In this document: piece by piece, positions 1 through 9,564 of the stretch
How positions within the stretch are numbered: position 1 is the first letter of the stretch
How the letters are laid out: each line of letters opens with the position of its first letter
Origin: Nonomuraea angiospora
GTDB taxonomy: Bacteria; Actinomycetota; Actinomycetes; Streptosporangiales; Streptosporangiaceae
Assembly: GCF_014873145.1 (NCBI RefSeq)
Contig: NZ_JADBEK010000001.1
Coordinates: 3,782,001 to 3,846,000, forward strand
Length of the DNA stretch: 64,000 nt
Direction of reading: 5' to 3'
Translations under genes and position numbers: made by a program
The notes under the pieces: generated by a model
Databases searched by the model: none
Seen by the model: only the letters and a program-made list of their open reading frames with translations
Told to the model about the DNA's origin: nothing

Positions 1-877
1 CGCCGCCGGCGGCCGACGCGGCCCGGCGGCGGGCGCGCGAGGCCGCCCACGAGCTGCTCACCGTGCGGACCCCGGTGTCCACCGAGACCGACTCCCGGCC
101 GAGCAGGCGGTCGAGGAGCTGCTGCGCCGTCGGCCGCCGCGCCGGGTCCTTGTCCAGCGCCCGCTCCACCAGGGGCCTGAGCCGCTCGTCCAGGCCCGTC
201 AGCTCGGGCGCGTAGTGCACCACCCTGAACAGCACCTCCGGCGCGCCCCCCGACCCGAACGGCGGCCGCCCGGTCGCCGCGTACGCCACCACGCCGCCCC
301 AGGCGAACACGTCGCTCGCGGCCGTGATCAGGCCTTCGGTGGCCTGCTCCGGCGACATGTACGCGGGCGTCCCCACGATCCCGGTGGACCGGCTCGCGTC
401 CGGCTCCACGAGCTGCGCGATGCCGAAGTCGATCACCCGCGGGCCGACGGGGCTGAGCAGGATGTTCTGCGGCTTCAGGTCGCGGTGGACGACCCCGGCC
501 TGGTGGATGGCGGTGAGCGCGGTCGCCACGCCGACGGCCAGGGCCTCCAGGTCGGCCCCGGCCATCGCACCGCGTTCCCTGATGGCGGTGGCCAGGTCGG
601 GGCCGTCCACGTACTCGGTGACGATGTACGCGCTCTCGCCGTCGATGCCCGCGTCCAGCACCGGCGCCGTGCAGAAGCGGGCCACGCGGCGCGCGGCCTC
701 GACCTCCCTGGTGAACCGGCGGCGGAAGCCCGCGTCGCCGGCCGGTCCGTCACGCAGTCTTTTCAGCGCGACGAGCCGGGATCCCTGGTCCCGGGCCAGG
801 TAGACGATCCCCATACCGCCCTGGCCCAAGGGGCGGATGATGGTGTATGGGCCTATTTGCTGGGGTTCAGGGCTCAC
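1..877 (-). CDS. Serine/threonine protein kinase (C terminus beyond window)
   Basis: PknB-family kinase that phosphorylates Ser/Thr on unknown partners. The 292 visible residues contain a complete catalytic domain: glycine loop LGQGGMGIVYLA near residue 20, catalytic lysine in VALKRL, HRDLKPQN, DFG in VIDFGIAQ, and SPE in AYMSPEQ. After about residue 265 comes an Arg/Ala/Ser-rich stretch, the usual juxtamembrane linker, and the frame stays open to base 1, so a membrane segment and sensor domain probably lie outside the window. The GTG at 877 was chosen because it gives the standard short N terminus (SPEPQQIGPYTI) before the glycine loop. It is transcribed away from the P450 at 1068. The partner and signal are not deducible. 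Confidence 0.9.
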   Translation of the reverse strand, partial: MSPEPQQIGPYTIIRPLGQGGMGIVYLARDQGSRLVALKRLRDGPAGDAGFRRRFTREVEAARRVARFCTAPVLDAGIDGESAYIVTEYVDGPDLATAIRERGAMAGADLEALAVGVATALTAIHQAGVVHRDLKPQNILLSPVGPRVIDFGIAQLVEPDASRSTGIVGTPAYMSPEQATEGLITAASDVFAWGGVVAYAATGRPPFGSGGAPEVLFRVVHYAPELTGLDERLRPLVERALDKDPARRPTAQQLLDRLLGRESVSVDTGVRTVSSSWAASRARRRAASAAGG

Positions 878-1067
878 CCAGGGATTGTGATCGTCGATGC
901 ATGACATTTGATAGCAGATCACTTGAAAAAGCCACCGGGGACCACGCAGCGTCCATGATTCAAGACAGGCCGTACACTTTCCTCTTGCCATGACGGGCGC
1001 TTTGCGTGATGCTTTCAGATCTCTTGAGCGAACCGGCCCAAAGCTCCCAGAGAGGTAGTTCATCCCC

Positions 1068-2474
1068 GTGACCCACGGCCCATGGGCCCAGCAGCCCGCA
1101 GAACCACTGTTGTCGATGTCCGTAGAACCGCTGCTGACCAGGGACTATGACGCGGACCCCGCCTTCGTCCACGAACGCCTGCGCAAGAGGTACGGCCCGG
1201 TCGCCCCGGTCGACGTCCTCGGCGTGCCGGTCTGGTTCGTCCTCGGCTACGAGGAGGTGCTCCGCGTCCTGCAGAACTCCGGCGGCATCTGGACCAAGAG
1301 CGTGGACAGATGGCGGATGAACGTCGAGGGCCGGATCCCCGCGGACTGGCCGCTGCTGCCCGTCTTCCAGGTCAACAACTCGGCCTTCTCGGAGGGCGCC
1401 GCGCAGCGCCGGTTGCGCAACGCGTGGACGCAGGCGCTGGCGCCGTTCCAGGACCACACCCAGCCGCAGGCCCAGCTGCTCGAACAGGCCGTCGCACAGT
1501 ACGCCGACGACCTCATCGGCGTGCTCGCGGAGGGCGGCTCCACGGGGTGGGCCGACCTGGCCGCCCAGTACGCCCGGCCGCTGCCGCTGATGGTCGCCAA
1601 CCGCATGCTCGGCTTCTCCGCGGCGCGCGGCGAAGAGGTCGTCATGGACATCTGGCGGATGATCGACGCCGGGCCCGACGCGGCCGCGGCGTTCGAGCGG
1701 CTGTACGCGGCCATGACGGAGCTCGCGGTCACCAAGCGGGAGCGGCCCGGCGAGGACCTGCCCTCCTACATGATCGCGGCCTGTCCGGACCTCACGCTGG
1801 ACGAGCTGGCCCGCGAGCTGCTCATGCTGCCCGGACTGCTCGACTTCACCGCCAGCCTCGTCTGCAACGTCGTCGTCGAGGTCGTCTCCAACCGGGACGT
1901 GCGCGCGAGCCTGTCGGTGGGCGCGATCGACGAGACGGTCAACCGGGTCGCGCTGCTCAACCCGCCGATGGCCAACCTGACCTTCCGCTTCCCCAAGACC
2001 GACGTGAAGATGGGCAACTACACGATCGCCGCCGGCGATCCGGTGATGCTCTCCGTCGCGGGCGCCCACGCCGATCCCCGCTTCGCCGGGGCTCTCGACC
2101 ACGAGGCCATCCGCAGCACGCGCGCGCACCTGGCGTGGGGCGCGGGGCCGCACAGCTGCCTGGGGCACCGGCTGGCGACCCAGATGACCACGATCGCCGT
2201 ACGCCGGCTGTTCAGCCGGCTCACCAAGATCAAGCTCGCGCTCCCGGCCGACCAGCTGCCCTGGCGTCCCTCGCCCTTCATGCGCGCCCTGCGCTCCCTG
2301 CCGGTCCAGTTCGAGCTCGCCGAGGGCTACGTGCCGGCGGGTGAGCGCGCCTCCGGCGGCGCCGACGCGCCCGCGGCGCAGCCGTCCGCGGCCGGCGAGG
2401 CCCAGGCCGGGCCGGAGTCGTCCCGGACCGGCGGGCTGTGGGGCTTCCTGCGCGGCCTACGCCTCAAGCGCTGA
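1068..2474 (+). CDS. Cytochrome P450-like protein with degenerate signature motifs
   Basis: 468-residue P450-fold protein. The heme-ligand loop is clear: WGAGPHSCLGHRLA with Cys364, although the usual leading Phe is Trp. Two other hallmarks are missing. In the K helix, counting back from the conserved PP (NPP at 298-300) puts Arg293 and Leu296 where the ExxR glutamate and arginine should be. In the I helix the usual A-G-x-E/D-T reads GLLDF (residues 256-260), so the proton-delivery threonine is Phe260. The family precedent is CYP157, which also lacks ExxR. A 45-residue Ala/Gly/Pro-rich tail with a basic end (FLRGLRLKR) follows the fold. The start is GTG after an AGAGGTAG-like site. No ferredoxin or reductase is adjacent. 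It may be a non-monooxygenase heme protein or a pseudoenzyme. Confidence 0.85.
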   Translation: MTHGPWAQQPAEPLLSMSVEPLLTRDYDADPAFVHERLRKRYGPVAPVDVLGVPVWFVLGYEEVLRVLQNSGGIWTKSVDRWRMNVEGRIPADWPLLPVFQVNNSAFSEGAAQRRLRNAWTQALAPFQDHTQPQAQLLEQAVAQYADDLIGVLAEGGSTGWADLAAQYARPLPLMVANRMLGFSAARGEEVVMDIWRMIDAGPDAAAAFERLYAAMTELAVTKRERPGEDLPSYMIAACPDLTLDELARELLMLPGLLDFTASLVCNVVVEVVSNRDVRASLSVGAIDETVNRVALLNPPMANLTFRFPKTDVKMGNYTIAAGDPVMLSVAGAHADPRFAGALDHEAIRSTRAHLAWGAGPHSCLGHRLATQMTTIAVRRLFSRLTKIKLALPADQLPWRPSPFMRALRSLPVQFELAEGYVPAGERASGGADAPAAQPSAAGEAQAGPESSRTGGLWGFLRGLRLKR

Positions 2475-2510
2475 CCAGCCGGGCCTTCGCCTCAAGCGCC
2501 GACCGGCCGT
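2461..2510. repeat. 28-bp-period partial tandem duplication at the P450 3' end
   Basis: A 22-bp block at 2461-2482, spanning the last codons and stop of the P450 gene, recurs at 2489-2510 with 20 of 22 bases identical. It looks like a local slippage duplication in the gap before the convergent carboxylase operon. Confidence 0.6.
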
Positions 2511-2564
2511 GGGGCGGCGCCGGCCCGGCGTCCGGCGGCGGCATCACGCGCGGGCGGCTCGGCC

Positions 2565-4322
2565 TCATGCCGGGTCCTTGATCTCGCAGATCACGGTGCC
2601 GGCCGCCACCGTGGCCCCGACCTGGGCGGACATCCCGACGATGGTCCCGGCCTTGTGGGCGGTGAGCGGCTGCTCCATCTTCATGGCCTCCAGCACCACG
2701 ATCGTGGCACCGGCGGTCACGTCGTCGCCGTCGGTGGCCATCACCTTGACGATGGTGCCCTGCATCGGACTGACCAGGGCGTTCCCGCTGGCGGCGGCGG
2801 CCTTGGCCGAGCCTCTCTTCTCCCGCCGGGGAGCGGCCTTGGCGGCCCGCGGCCTCGCGGTGCCGGCGGGGAGGACGACCTCCAGGCGCTTGCCCGCCAC
2901 CTCGACGGTGATCCGCTCACGCTCCCCCTGCTCCGGGGCCTCGGCGGGCGTGCCGTCGTAGGGGGCGATGCGGTTGTCGAACTCGGTCTCGATCCACCTG
3001 GTGTGCACGGTGAAGGGCGCCGCGGTGAACGCCTCCTCCGCCACCACGGCCCGGTGGAACGGCAGCACGGTCGGCATGCCGTCGATCCCGAACTCCGCCA
3101 GCGCCCGGCGGGCACGCTGGAGGGCCTGCTCGCGGGTGGCGCCGGTGACGACCAGCTTGGCGATCAGCGAGTCGAAGGAGCCGGGCACGGTCTCGCCCTG
3201 CTCGTAACCGGCGTCGAGGCGGACGCCGGGGCCGGAGGGGGCGCGCCAGCCGGTGATGGTGCCGGGGGCGGGCAGGAAGTTGCGTCCGGCGTCCTCGGCG
3301 TTGATCCGGAACTCGATGGAATGGCCGCGCGGCTCGGGGTCGTCGTAGCCGAGCTCCTCCCCCGCCGCGATGCGGAACATCTCGCGCACCAGGTCGATGC
3401 CGGTGACCTCCTCGGTGACCGGGTGCTCCACCTGCAGGCGGGTGTTGACCTCCAGGAACGAGATCGTGCCGTCCTGGCCGACCAGGAACTCGCAGGTCCC
3501 GGCGCCGACGTAGCCGGCCTCGCGCAGGATCGCCTTGGAGCTCCCGCGCAGCAGGGCCTCCTGCTCCGCAGTGAGGAACGGGGCGGGCGCCTCCTCGACG
3601 AGCTTCTGGTGGCGGCGCTGCAGCGAGCAGTCGCGGGTGGAGACCACGACCACGTTGCCGTACGCGTCGGCCAGGCACTGCGTCTCCACGTGCCGGGGCC
3701 GGTCCAGGTAGCGCTCCACGAAGCACTCGCCCCGCCCGAACGCGGTCACGGCCTCGCGCACGGCGCTGTCGTACAGGTCGGGGATCTCCTCCAGGGTGCG
3801 GGCAACCTTGAGCCCGCGCCCGCCGCCGCCGAACGCGGCCTTGATCGCGATCGGCAGACCGTGCTGCTCAGCGAAGCGCAGGACCTCGTCCACGCCGGAC
3901 ACCGGGTCGGGGGTCCCGGCCACCAGGGGCGCGCCGACCTTCTGGGCGATGTGCCGGGCCTGCACCTTGTCGCCGAGCGCGGTGATCGCCGCGGGCGGCG
4001 GCCCGATCCACACCAGCCCGGCGTCGATGACCGCCTGGGCGAACCCGGAGTTCTCGGCCAGGAAGCCGTACCCGGGGTGCACCGCGTCGGCGCCCGACCG
4101 CGCCGCCACCTCGATGATCTTCTCGATCGACAGGTACGTCTCCCCCGGCGTGGCGCCGCCCAGCGCGTACGCCTCGTCGGCCATCCGGACGAAGAGCGCG
4201 TCGCGGTCCTGGTCGGCGTAGACCGCCACGCAGGCGATGCCGGCGTCGCGGCAGGCCCGGACGATCCGGACGGCGATCTCGCCGCGGTTGGCGACGAGCA
4301 CCTTACGCAAGGTCGTGCTCAC
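2565..4322 (-). CDS. accA: Acyl-CoA carboxylase alpha subunit (biotin carboxylase + BCCP)
   Basis: 585-residue biotinylated subunit. It carboxylates its own biotin using ATP and bicarbonate, then hands the carboxyl group to the beta subunit. Visible order: N-terminal biotin carboxylase fold ([14 protein letters not shown]), ATP-grasp glycine loop GGGGRGLKV, the central [14 protein letters not shown] motif, and a C-terminal biotinyl domain with EAMKM (Lys about 548). The start is GTG at 4322: it has GGAGG seven bases upstream and overlaps the epsilon stop as GTGA. The longer ATG at 4358 would add 12 atypical residues. It is the last gene of beta-epsilon-alpha. In actinomycetes one alpha subunit often serves several beta subunits, so this one may also feed acetyl-CoA carboxylase. 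Confidence 0.95.
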   Translation of the reverse strand: MSTTLRKVLVANRGEIAVRIVRACRDAGIACVAVYADQDRDALFVRMADEAYALGGATPGETYLSIEKIIEVAARSGADAVHPGYGFLAENSGFAQAVIDAGLVWIGPPPAAITALGDKVQARHIAQKVGAPLVAGTPDPVSGVDEVLRFAEQHGLPIAIKAAFGGGGRGLKVARTLEEIPDLYDSAVREAVTAFGRGECFVERYLDRPRHVETQCLADAYGNVVVVSTRDCSLQRRHQKLVEEAPAPFLTAEQEALLRGSSKAILREAGYVGAGTCEFLVGQDGTISFLEVNTRLQVEHPVTEEVTGIDLVREMFRIAAGEELGYDDPEPRGHSIEFRINAEDAGRNFLPAPGTITGWRAPSGPGVRLDAGYEQGETVPGSFDSLIAKLVVTGATREQALQRARRALAEFGIDGMPTVLPFHRAVVAEEAFTAAPFTVHTRWIETEFDNRIAPYDGTPAEAPEQGERERITVEVAGKRLEVVLPAGTARPRAAKAAPRREKRGSAKAAAASGNALVSPMQGTIVKVMATDGDDVTAGATIVVLEAMKMEQPLTAHKAGTIVGMSAQVGATVAAGTVICEIKDPA

Positions 4323-4516
4323 AGGGATCCTCCAAGACTCCAGCTCGACTCCCGCCATCCGCGGGGGCCGGTCACCAACGGGCGGCGCAGCACGCGGCGA
4401 CGGGGAGGCGTGCTGCTGAGGGGCGGCTCGGGAACGTCGTCATCTGCCAGAGCGCGCAGCGCCACGACCAGCGCGGCCAGCTCCTCCGGCGAGGGATTAC
4501 CCTTGATCACGTTCAT
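4319..4516 (-). CDS. Acyl-CoA carboxylase epsilon subunit
   Basis: 65-residue accessory subunit of actinobacterial acyl-CoA carboxylases, which binds and stimulates the alpha-beta complex. The N terminus [19 protein letters not shown] matches the family hallmark (a short I-x-x-G-x-P-x-x-E-E-L-A-A motif). The rest is a basic, proline-rich tail ending [12 protein letters not shown], where W-x-x-S is also typical. It is locked between neighbours by four-base overlaps: ATGA with the beta stop and GTGA with the alpha start. This implies translational coupling and fixed stoichiometry. Confidence 0.9.
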   Translation of the reverse strand: MNVIKGNPSPEELAALVVALRALADDDVPEPPLSSTPPRRRVLRRPLVTGPRGWRESSWSLGGSL

Positions 4517-6051
4517 AGCGGGATGTTCCCGTGCTTCTTGGGCGGCAGGGCGTCGCGCTTGCCGCGCAGCAGCCGCAGCGCGCGGGTGACCTCGCGCCGG
4601 GTCTCGCTCGGCGCGATCACCGCGTCCACGTAGCCGCGCTCGGCCGCGAGGTACGGGGTGGCGAGGGTGTCCTCGTACTCGCGGACCAGCTCGGCCCGGA
4701 GCGCGTCGGGGTCGTCGGCGGCGGCCAGCCGCTTGCGGTGCAGGATGTTGACCGCGCCCTGGGCGCCCATCACCGCGATCTGCGCGGTGGACCAGGCCAG
4801 GTTCACGTCCGCGCCCAGGTGCTTGGACCCCATCACGTCGTACGCCCCGCCGTACGCCTTGCGGGTGATCACCGTGACCAGCGGGACCGTGGCCTCGCCG
4901 TAGGCGTACAGGAGTTTGGCGCCGCGGCGGATGATGCCGTTCCACTCCTGCTCGGTGCCGGGCAGGAAGCCGGGCACGTCCACGAGCGTGAGCACCGGGA
5001 TGCTGAACGCATCGCAGGTGCGGACGAACCGGGCGGCCTTCTCGGAGGCGTCGATGTCGAGCGTGCCGGCCAGGCGCATCGGCTGGTTGGCCACCACGCC
5101 CACCGACCGGCCCTCGACGCGCCCGAAGCCGACCACGATGTTGGGCGCGAACAGCGGCTGCACCTCCAGGAACTCGCCGTCGTCCAGCAGGGCCGCGATG
5201 ACCTCGTGCATGTCGTACGGCTGGTTCGGCGAGTCCGGCACCAGCGCGTCCAGCGCCAGGTCGTCGGCGCCGAGCTCCAGGTCGGCCTCGAACTCGGGGT
5301 GCGGCGCGTCGTCCAGGTTGTTCTGCGGCAGGTAGGACAGCAGCGCCCGCGCGTAGTCGAGCGCGTCGTCCTCGTCGTGGGCCAGGTAGTGGGCGATGCC
5401 GCTGCGGCTGTTGTGCACCCGGCCGCCGCCCAGTTCCTCGAAGGTGACGTCCTCGCCGGTGACGGTCTTGATGACGTCCGGGCCCGTCACGAACATGTGC
5501 GACGACTCGTCCACCATGATCGTGAAATCGGTGAGGGCCGGCGAGTAGACGTGGCCGCCCGCGCACGCGCCCATGATCAGGGAGATCTGCGGGATCACGC
5601 CGGAGGCCCGGATGTTGCGGCGGAAGATCTCGCCGTAGAGGCCGAGCGAGACCACGCCCTCCTGGATGCGCGCCCCCGCGCCCTCGTTGATGCCGATGAT
5701 CGGCACGCCGTTCTTCATGGCCAGGTCCATGACCTTGCAGATCTTCTGCCCGTACACCTCGCCGAGGCTGCCGCCGGACACCGTGAAGTCCTGCGAGAAG
5801 ACGCACACCTGGCGGCCGTCAATGGTCCCGTAGCCGGTCACCACGCCGTCGCCGTACACGAGCCCGCCACGGGCCAGCGCGTCCAGCTCGACGAAGGAGC
5901 CCGCGTCCAGCAGCCGCTCGATCCGCTCCCTGGCGGTCAGCCTGCCCTTCGCGTGCTGCTTGGCCGCCGCCCGGGCCTCGCCCACGTGAACTGCCTCGTC
6001 CAACCGCTCCTTGAGGCGGGCCAGGCTGCCCGCTGTGCCCTGCGCTGACAT
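4513..6051 (-). CDS. pccB: Propionyl-CoA carboxylase beta subunit (carboxyltransferase)
   Basis: 512-residue carboxyltransferase that moves carboxyl from biotin to acyl-CoA, giving methylmalonyl-CoA from propionyl-CoA. The N-terminal crotonase-like half carries the acyl-CoA oxyanion region [14 protein letters not shown]; the C-terminal half carries the biotin-side [13 protein letters not shown] and [11 protein letters not shown]. The Asp in AYDVM sits at the position known in Streptomyces (PccB D422 against AccB isoleucine) to set specificity; Asp indicates propionyl-CoA preference. The C terminus [10 protein letters not shown] is family-typical. First gene of the operon, divergent from a TetR regulator across about 100 bp. 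Confidence 0.94.
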   Translation of the reverse strand: MSAQGTAGSLARLKERLDEAVHVGEARAAAKQHAKGRLTARERIERLLDAGSFVELDALARGGLVYGDGVVTGYGTIDGRQVCVFSQDFTVSGGSLGEVYGQKICKVMDLAMKNGVPIIGINEGAGARIQEGVVSLGLYGEIFRRNIRASGVIPQISLIMGACAGGHVYSPALTDFTIMVDESSHMFVTGPDVIKTVTGEDVTFEELGGGRVHNSRSGIAHYLAHDEDDALDYARALLSYLPQNNLDDAPHPEFEADLELGADDLALDALVPDSPNQPYDMHEVIAALLDDGEFLEVQPLFAPNIVVGFGRVEGRSVGVVANQPMRLAGTLDIDASEKAARFVRTCDAFSIPVLTLVDVPGFLPGTEQEWNGIIRRGAKLLYAYGEATVPLVTVITRKAYGGAYDVMGSKHLGADVNLAWSTAQIAVMGAQGAVNILHRKRLAAADDPDALRAELVREYEDTLATPYLAAERGYVDAVIAPSETRREVTRALRLLRGKRDALPPKKHGNIPL

Positions 6052-6062
6052 TCACCACCGCC

Positions 6063-6110
6063 GATAAGACCCCGATAAGACTCAGTTTCATAATGACGAT
6101 ACTCAGTTTC
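6063..6110. promoter_or_regulatory. Direct repeats in the pccB/TetR divergent promoter
   Basis: Two copies of GATAAGAC (6063-6070 and 6074-6081, 11-bp period) lie beside two copies of ACTCAGTTTC (6080-6089 and 6101-6110, 21-bp period). Spacing of one and two helical turns is what is expected for regulator half-sites on one DNA face. The second ACTCAGTTTC would lie inside the TetR gene if it began at ATG 6093, which favours the later GTG 6150 start. Confidence 0.5.
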
Positions 6111-6149
6111 GCTCACTTGGATACCCCTAACTTTCGAGACAATGACCAC

Positions 6150-6827
6150 GTGCCGAAACCGCCTATCAGCCAGCGCCTCGCCGAAGCCGCCGTGGCGCTG
6201 TTCGACGAGCACGGTTACGACGAGACCACCGTCGACGACATCGCCGCGCGAGCAGGCGTGAGCCGCAGCACGTTCTTCCGCTACTACCGCTCCAAGGAAG
6301 ACGCGATCTTCCCCGACCACGACACCCTGCTGGACAGGATCGCCGCGCGGCTGCGGGCCTCGACCGCCGACACCGCGATCGTGGCCATCACCGACGCGGT
6401 GCGCATCGTGCTCGCCCACTACGTCGACGACGCCGAGGTGTCGCTGCGCCGATATCGCCTGGTCCGCCGGGTCCCGGCGCTACGCGACAGGGAGATCGCC
6501 AGCGTGGCCCGCTACCAGCGGCTGTTCCGCGAGTTCGTCGGCGAATGGCTGGGCGACTCCCCCGACGCCGGCCTGCGGGCCGAGCTCATGGCCGCCTCCG
6601 TGGTGGCCGCGCACAACCAGGTGCTGCGGGGATGGCTGCGCGCGGGCGGCACGTACGACCCCTCCGGCCCCCTCGACCACGCGCTCCGGTACGTGATCGC
6701 CACCTTCCGCCACCTGGAGCAGCCGCAGGACAAGGGCGACCAGATCGTCGTCGCCACCTTCAGCCGTACGGCCTCGCCCCAGGACGTCATGGCCGCCATC
6801 CAGCAGCACCTGGAGCCGCCCGGCTAG
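6150..6827 (+). CDS. TetR-family regulator, probably of the carboxylase operon
   Basis: About 225-residue TetR regulator. The N-terminal helix-turn-helix is clear (LAEAAVALFDEHGYDETTVDD then IAARAGVSRSTFFRYYRSKED); the all-helical C-terminal domain would bind ligand, plausibly an acyl-CoA. An upstream in-frame ATG at 6093 would add MTILSFAHLDTPNF, unlike TetR N termini and overlapping the putative operator repeats, so GTG 6150 is preferred. It is divergent from propionyl-CoA carboxylase, the usual layout for a local repressor. The ligand is not deducible. Confidence 0.85.
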   Translation: MPKPPISQRLAEAAVALFDEHGYDETTVDDIAARAGVSRSTFFRYYRSKEDAIFPDHDTLLDRIAARLRASTADTAIVAITDAVRIVLAHYVDDAEVSLRRYRLVRRVPALRDREIASVARYQRLFREFVGEWLGDSPDAGLRAELMAASVVAAHNQVLRGWLRAGGTYDPSGPLDHALRYVIATFRHLEQPQDKGDQIVVATFSRTASPQDVMAAIQQHLEPPG

Positions 6828-6847
6828 AAAAAGCAACCCCTGACGAA

Positions 6848-6864
6848 CCCCTCCTTTCAAGGGG
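6848..6864. terminator. Short hairpin between convergent TetR and response regulator
   Basis: CCCCT at 6848-6852 pairs with AGGGG at 6860-6864 around a seven-base loop, between the two convergent stop codons. The stem is short and there is no clear T run, so terminator function is only suggested. Confidence 0.3.
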
Positions 6865-6865
6865 C

Positions 6866-7513
6866 TCAGCGGGCGAGGCCCGCGTCGCGGGCGCGGATGA
6901 TGGCCTCGGTGCGGTCGGCCACGTGCAGCTTGGCGAAGATGTTGGACACGTTGTTGCGCACGGTCTTGGGCGACAGGAACAGCTCCGAGGCGATCTGCGG
7001 ATTGGACCGGCCGGCCGCGATCAGCGTGAGGATCTCCAGCTCGCGCGGCGTGAGCTGCGGGAACGCCGAGTCCTCGGTGGGCGGCGCGGTGAAGAACTCG
7101 GTCACCCGCCGGGCGATCGACGGCCCGAAGATGGCCTCGCCGTGGGCGACGGCCTGGATGGCGCGGACGATCTCGGCCTGGTTCGCGCCCTTGAGCAGGT
7201 AGCCGCGGGCCCCGGCGCGCATCGCCGCGAACAGGGTGGCGTCCTGCTCCGACATGGTCAGCATGACCACCCCGATGTGCGGGCTGTCGGCGACGACCCG
7301 GCGGGTGGCCTCGATGCCGTCCAGCTCCGGCATGCTGACGTCCATGACGACGATGTCCGGCTGCAGGTCGGCGGCCAGCGCGACGGCCTCCCGGCCGTCC
7401 GCGGCGGTGCCCACGACGTCGATGCCGGGCAGGGAGGCCAGCAGCGCCGCCAGCCCGTCGCGGTAGACCGGATGGTCGTCGGCGAGCAGCACTCGGATCG
7501 TCTCATCGGACAC
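6866..7513 (-). CDS. NarL/LuxR-type response regulator
   Basis: 215-residue response regulator. The receiver domain has the acidic pocket (ADDH), phosphoacceptor Asp in DIVVMDVSMPELDG (about residue 58), Thr/Ser in VMLTMSEQD and Lys in YLLKGA. The C-terminal LuxR helix-turn-helix reads LTPRELEILTLIAAGRSNPQIASELFLSPKTVRNNVSNI in segments. The start GTG 7513 overlaps the 3' end of the sensor kinase by 11 bases, so the pair is co-translated. Likely target: the palindromes at 9573-9599 upstream of the kinase and the membrane-protein gene. Confidence 0.93.
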   Translation of the reverse strand: MSDETIRVLLADDHPVYRDGLAALLASLPGIDVVGTAADGREAVALAADLQPDIVVMDVSMPELDGIEATRRVVADSPHIGVVMLTMSEQDATLFAAMRAGARGYLLKGANQAEIVRAIQAVAHGEAIFGPSIARRVTEFFTAPPTEDSAFPQLTPRELEILTLIAAGRSNPQIASELFLSPKTVRNNVSNIFAKLHVADRTEAIIRARDAGLAR

Positions 7514-9542
7514 CGGCCACCTCCGTGGTCTGTTCGAGGGGAAGGCGAGCGCGGACGAGCGTCCCGCCGCCGGGCGGGCAGGTGACCTGGCACTCCCCGC
7601 CGAGCTCGGCCGCCCGCTCGCGCAGGGACAACATACCGACCCCGGCCTCGACGTCGTGGCCGATGCCGCGGCCGTCGTCGCGTACCGTGATCTCCAGGGT
7701 CCGCCCGCGCACGCCGAGCGCGATCTCGCAGTGCGTGGCCGCGGCGTGCCGCACCACGTTGGCCAGCGCCTCCGACACGATGCGGTACGCGGCCACCTCC
7801 ACCGCGGCGGGCAGCGAGCCGAGCGCATCGTCGCCGGTCACGGCGATCTGCAGGCCGCCGGAGCGGACCCGGTCGGCCTGCTGCTCCACGGCGCGGAGCA
7901 CGCCGAGCTCGTCGAGCGCGGGCGGGCGCAGGTCGTGCACCAGGCGGCGGACGTCGGCCAGCACGACGGAGACCTCGGCCGCGGTCTGCTCCAGGATGCG
8001 GTCGGACTCGGCGGGCGCGGTGGCGGCCAGGTTGCGGGCGGTCTCGATGCGCAGCGCGACGGCTCCCAGGCTCGGGCCGAGGCCGTCGTGCAGGTCGCGC
8101 CGGATCCGGCGGCGCTCCTCCTCGCGCGCGGTCACCAGCCTGGCGCGGATGCGCTGCAGGTCGGCGCTGAGCTCGCTGGCCCGCGCCGCTTGGGCGGCCT
8201 GGCGGACGAGGTCGCCGAGCAGCCGCTGGTCGCGTTCGGCCAGGTCGGCCCGGCACAGGACCAGCCGGCCCACGGCCTCGTCGCGGTAGGCGACCGGCAG
8301 CGACAGCTGCGGCCCGTGCGGGGCGCCGTGCTCGACCACGGTGCGCACGCCGCCCGGCCGCTCGATCTCCACCCGTACGTACGGCAGCCGGAACGCCTCG
8401 GACACCGTCTGGGCCAGCGCGGCGAGCTGCGCGTCGGGCTCGGTGGTGACCTCCAGCCGTTCGGCGAGCGTCGAGACCATCGCGTACGGGTCGTCGCGCG
8501 CCCCGCGCACCAGCCGCCGCGCCGCCCGCCACAACCACGTCCGCAGCGGCGCGTAGGCCACCGAGACGATCGCGATCGCGGCCAGCGCGGAGTCGCGTTC
8601 TCCCAGCACGCTGCCCGCGACGGTGAACACCGCCACGTCGATCGCGACCACCAGGACCGCGAGCATCCCGTACAGGAAGGTCGCCGGCAGCAGCCGGTCG
8701 ATGTCGTACAGGCGGTATTCGGTCACCGCGATCAGCACCGCGGCGGAGGTGAGCGCGATCCCGACGCACATGAGCACCGACGCCAGCTGCTCCAGGGGCA
8801 CCATGAGCACGAACATGTCGGCCAGCGCGGCCCAGGTCAGCCAGCGGATCTGGGCACGCCGCTCCGCGTCCGCCCGCCGGTAGCGGCGCACCATGACCGC
8901 GAAGGGGATGATCAGGCTCACCGCCGCCCCCGCCCGGGCGAGGGTGAGCAGGGCCGCCCACACCTCGTAGGGCAGCTCCAGGCTGACGGCGTCGAGGCCG
9001 AGCCGCATGATCTCCGGGGGCAGCGGCGCGTCCTGGAACCGCATCGTCGCGGACGCCGGCACGAACAGCCACACCAGCGGCAGGTAGCCGGCCAGCCCCA
9101 GGCCGGCGATCGACAACCGCCGCCAGCCCCTGGCGGCGGGCAGCCGCCCGTCGGGGAAGAGCAGGATCAGCAGCGGCAGCCCGACCAGCAGCGCCGCGCC
9201 GAACCGGGCGTAGAACCAGTAGGCCGGCGCGGCACCGAAGGCGCCGGGCGAGGTGTAGATCGCGTACACCGACCAGGCGCCGGAGAAGCCGTTCAGCGCC
9301 CAGTGCACGCCCGACAGGGTCAGCACCCAGGCGACGGGATGCCGGGGCAGCCGCCGCAGCAGCAGCGCGCCGGGCACCGCCTGGGCCAGGCCCGACACCG
9401 CGGCCGGCCAGCTCACGGCTTCGAGGCCCGCGCCGGGCGGCAACGGGGTCCCGGAGTTGCGGACGTCCAGCAGCACCGTGCCGGCCGTGAGCACGACCGC
9501 GAGCGCCGCCGGGACCGCGGACAGGCGGCTGGCTTTCGTCAC
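7503..9542 (-). CDS. Membrane histidine kinase, NarL-partner type (HisKA_3)
   Basis: 679-residue sensor kinase. The N-terminal half (to about residue 340) is a set of hydrophobic spans with an FPDGRLP loop motif common in actinobacterial membrane kinases. A GAF-like cytoplasmic stretch follows. The phosphoacceptor His lies in RRIRRDLHDGLGPSLGAV; the ATPase domain shows ALANVVRHA (N box) and DDGRGIG (G1). GTG 9542 (VTKASRLSAV) was chosen because the frame further upstream is low-complexity and would run through the palindromic promoter region. It forms an operon with the response regulator. The signal is unknown but probably membrane-borne, since no extracellular domain is evident. Confidence 0.92.
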   Translation of the reverse strand: MTKASRLSAVPAALAVVLTAGTVLLDVRNSGTPLPPGAGLEAVSWPAAVSGLAQAVPGALLLRRLPRHPVAWVLTLSGVHWALNGFSGAWSVYAIYTSPGAFGAAPAYWFYARFGAALLVGLPLLILLFPDGRLPAARGWRRLSIAGLGLAGYLPLVWLFVPASATMRFQDAPLPPEIMRLGLDAVSLELPYEVWAALLTLARAGAAVSLIIPFAVMVRRYRRADAERRAQIRWLTWAALADMFVLMVPLEQLASVLMCVGIALTSAAVLIAVTEYRLYDIDRLLPATFLYGMLAVLVVAIDVAVFTVAGSVLGERDSALAAIAIVSVAYAPLRTWLWRAARRLVRGARDDPYAMVSTLAERLEVTTEPDAQLAALAQTVSEAFRLPYVRVEIERPGGVRTVVEHGAPHGPQLSLPVAYRDEAVGRLVLCRADLAERDQRLLGDLVRQAAQAARASELSADLQRIRARLVTAREEERRRIRRDLHDGLGPSLGAVALRIETARNLAATAPAESDRILEQTAAEVSVVLADVRRLVHDLRPPALDELGVLRAVEQQADRVRSGGLQIAVTGDDALGSLPAAVEVAAYRIVSEALANVVRHAAATHCEIALGVRGRTLEITVRDDGRGIGHDVEAGVGMLSLRERAAELGGECQVTCPPGGGTLVRARLPLEQTTEVAGVR

Positions 9543-9564
9543 CCGAGCATTGTCGCCGGATATG

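Noticed and set aside
2655..4589. Long plus-strand open frame opposite the carboxylase alpha subunit
   Set aside because: It is antisense to a gene with full biotin carboxylase motifs. It is Gly/Arg/Asp-rich, a typical GC-skew shadow.
4530..6048. 505-codon plus-strand frame opposite pccB
   Set aside because: Shadow of a confident gene; no family motif.
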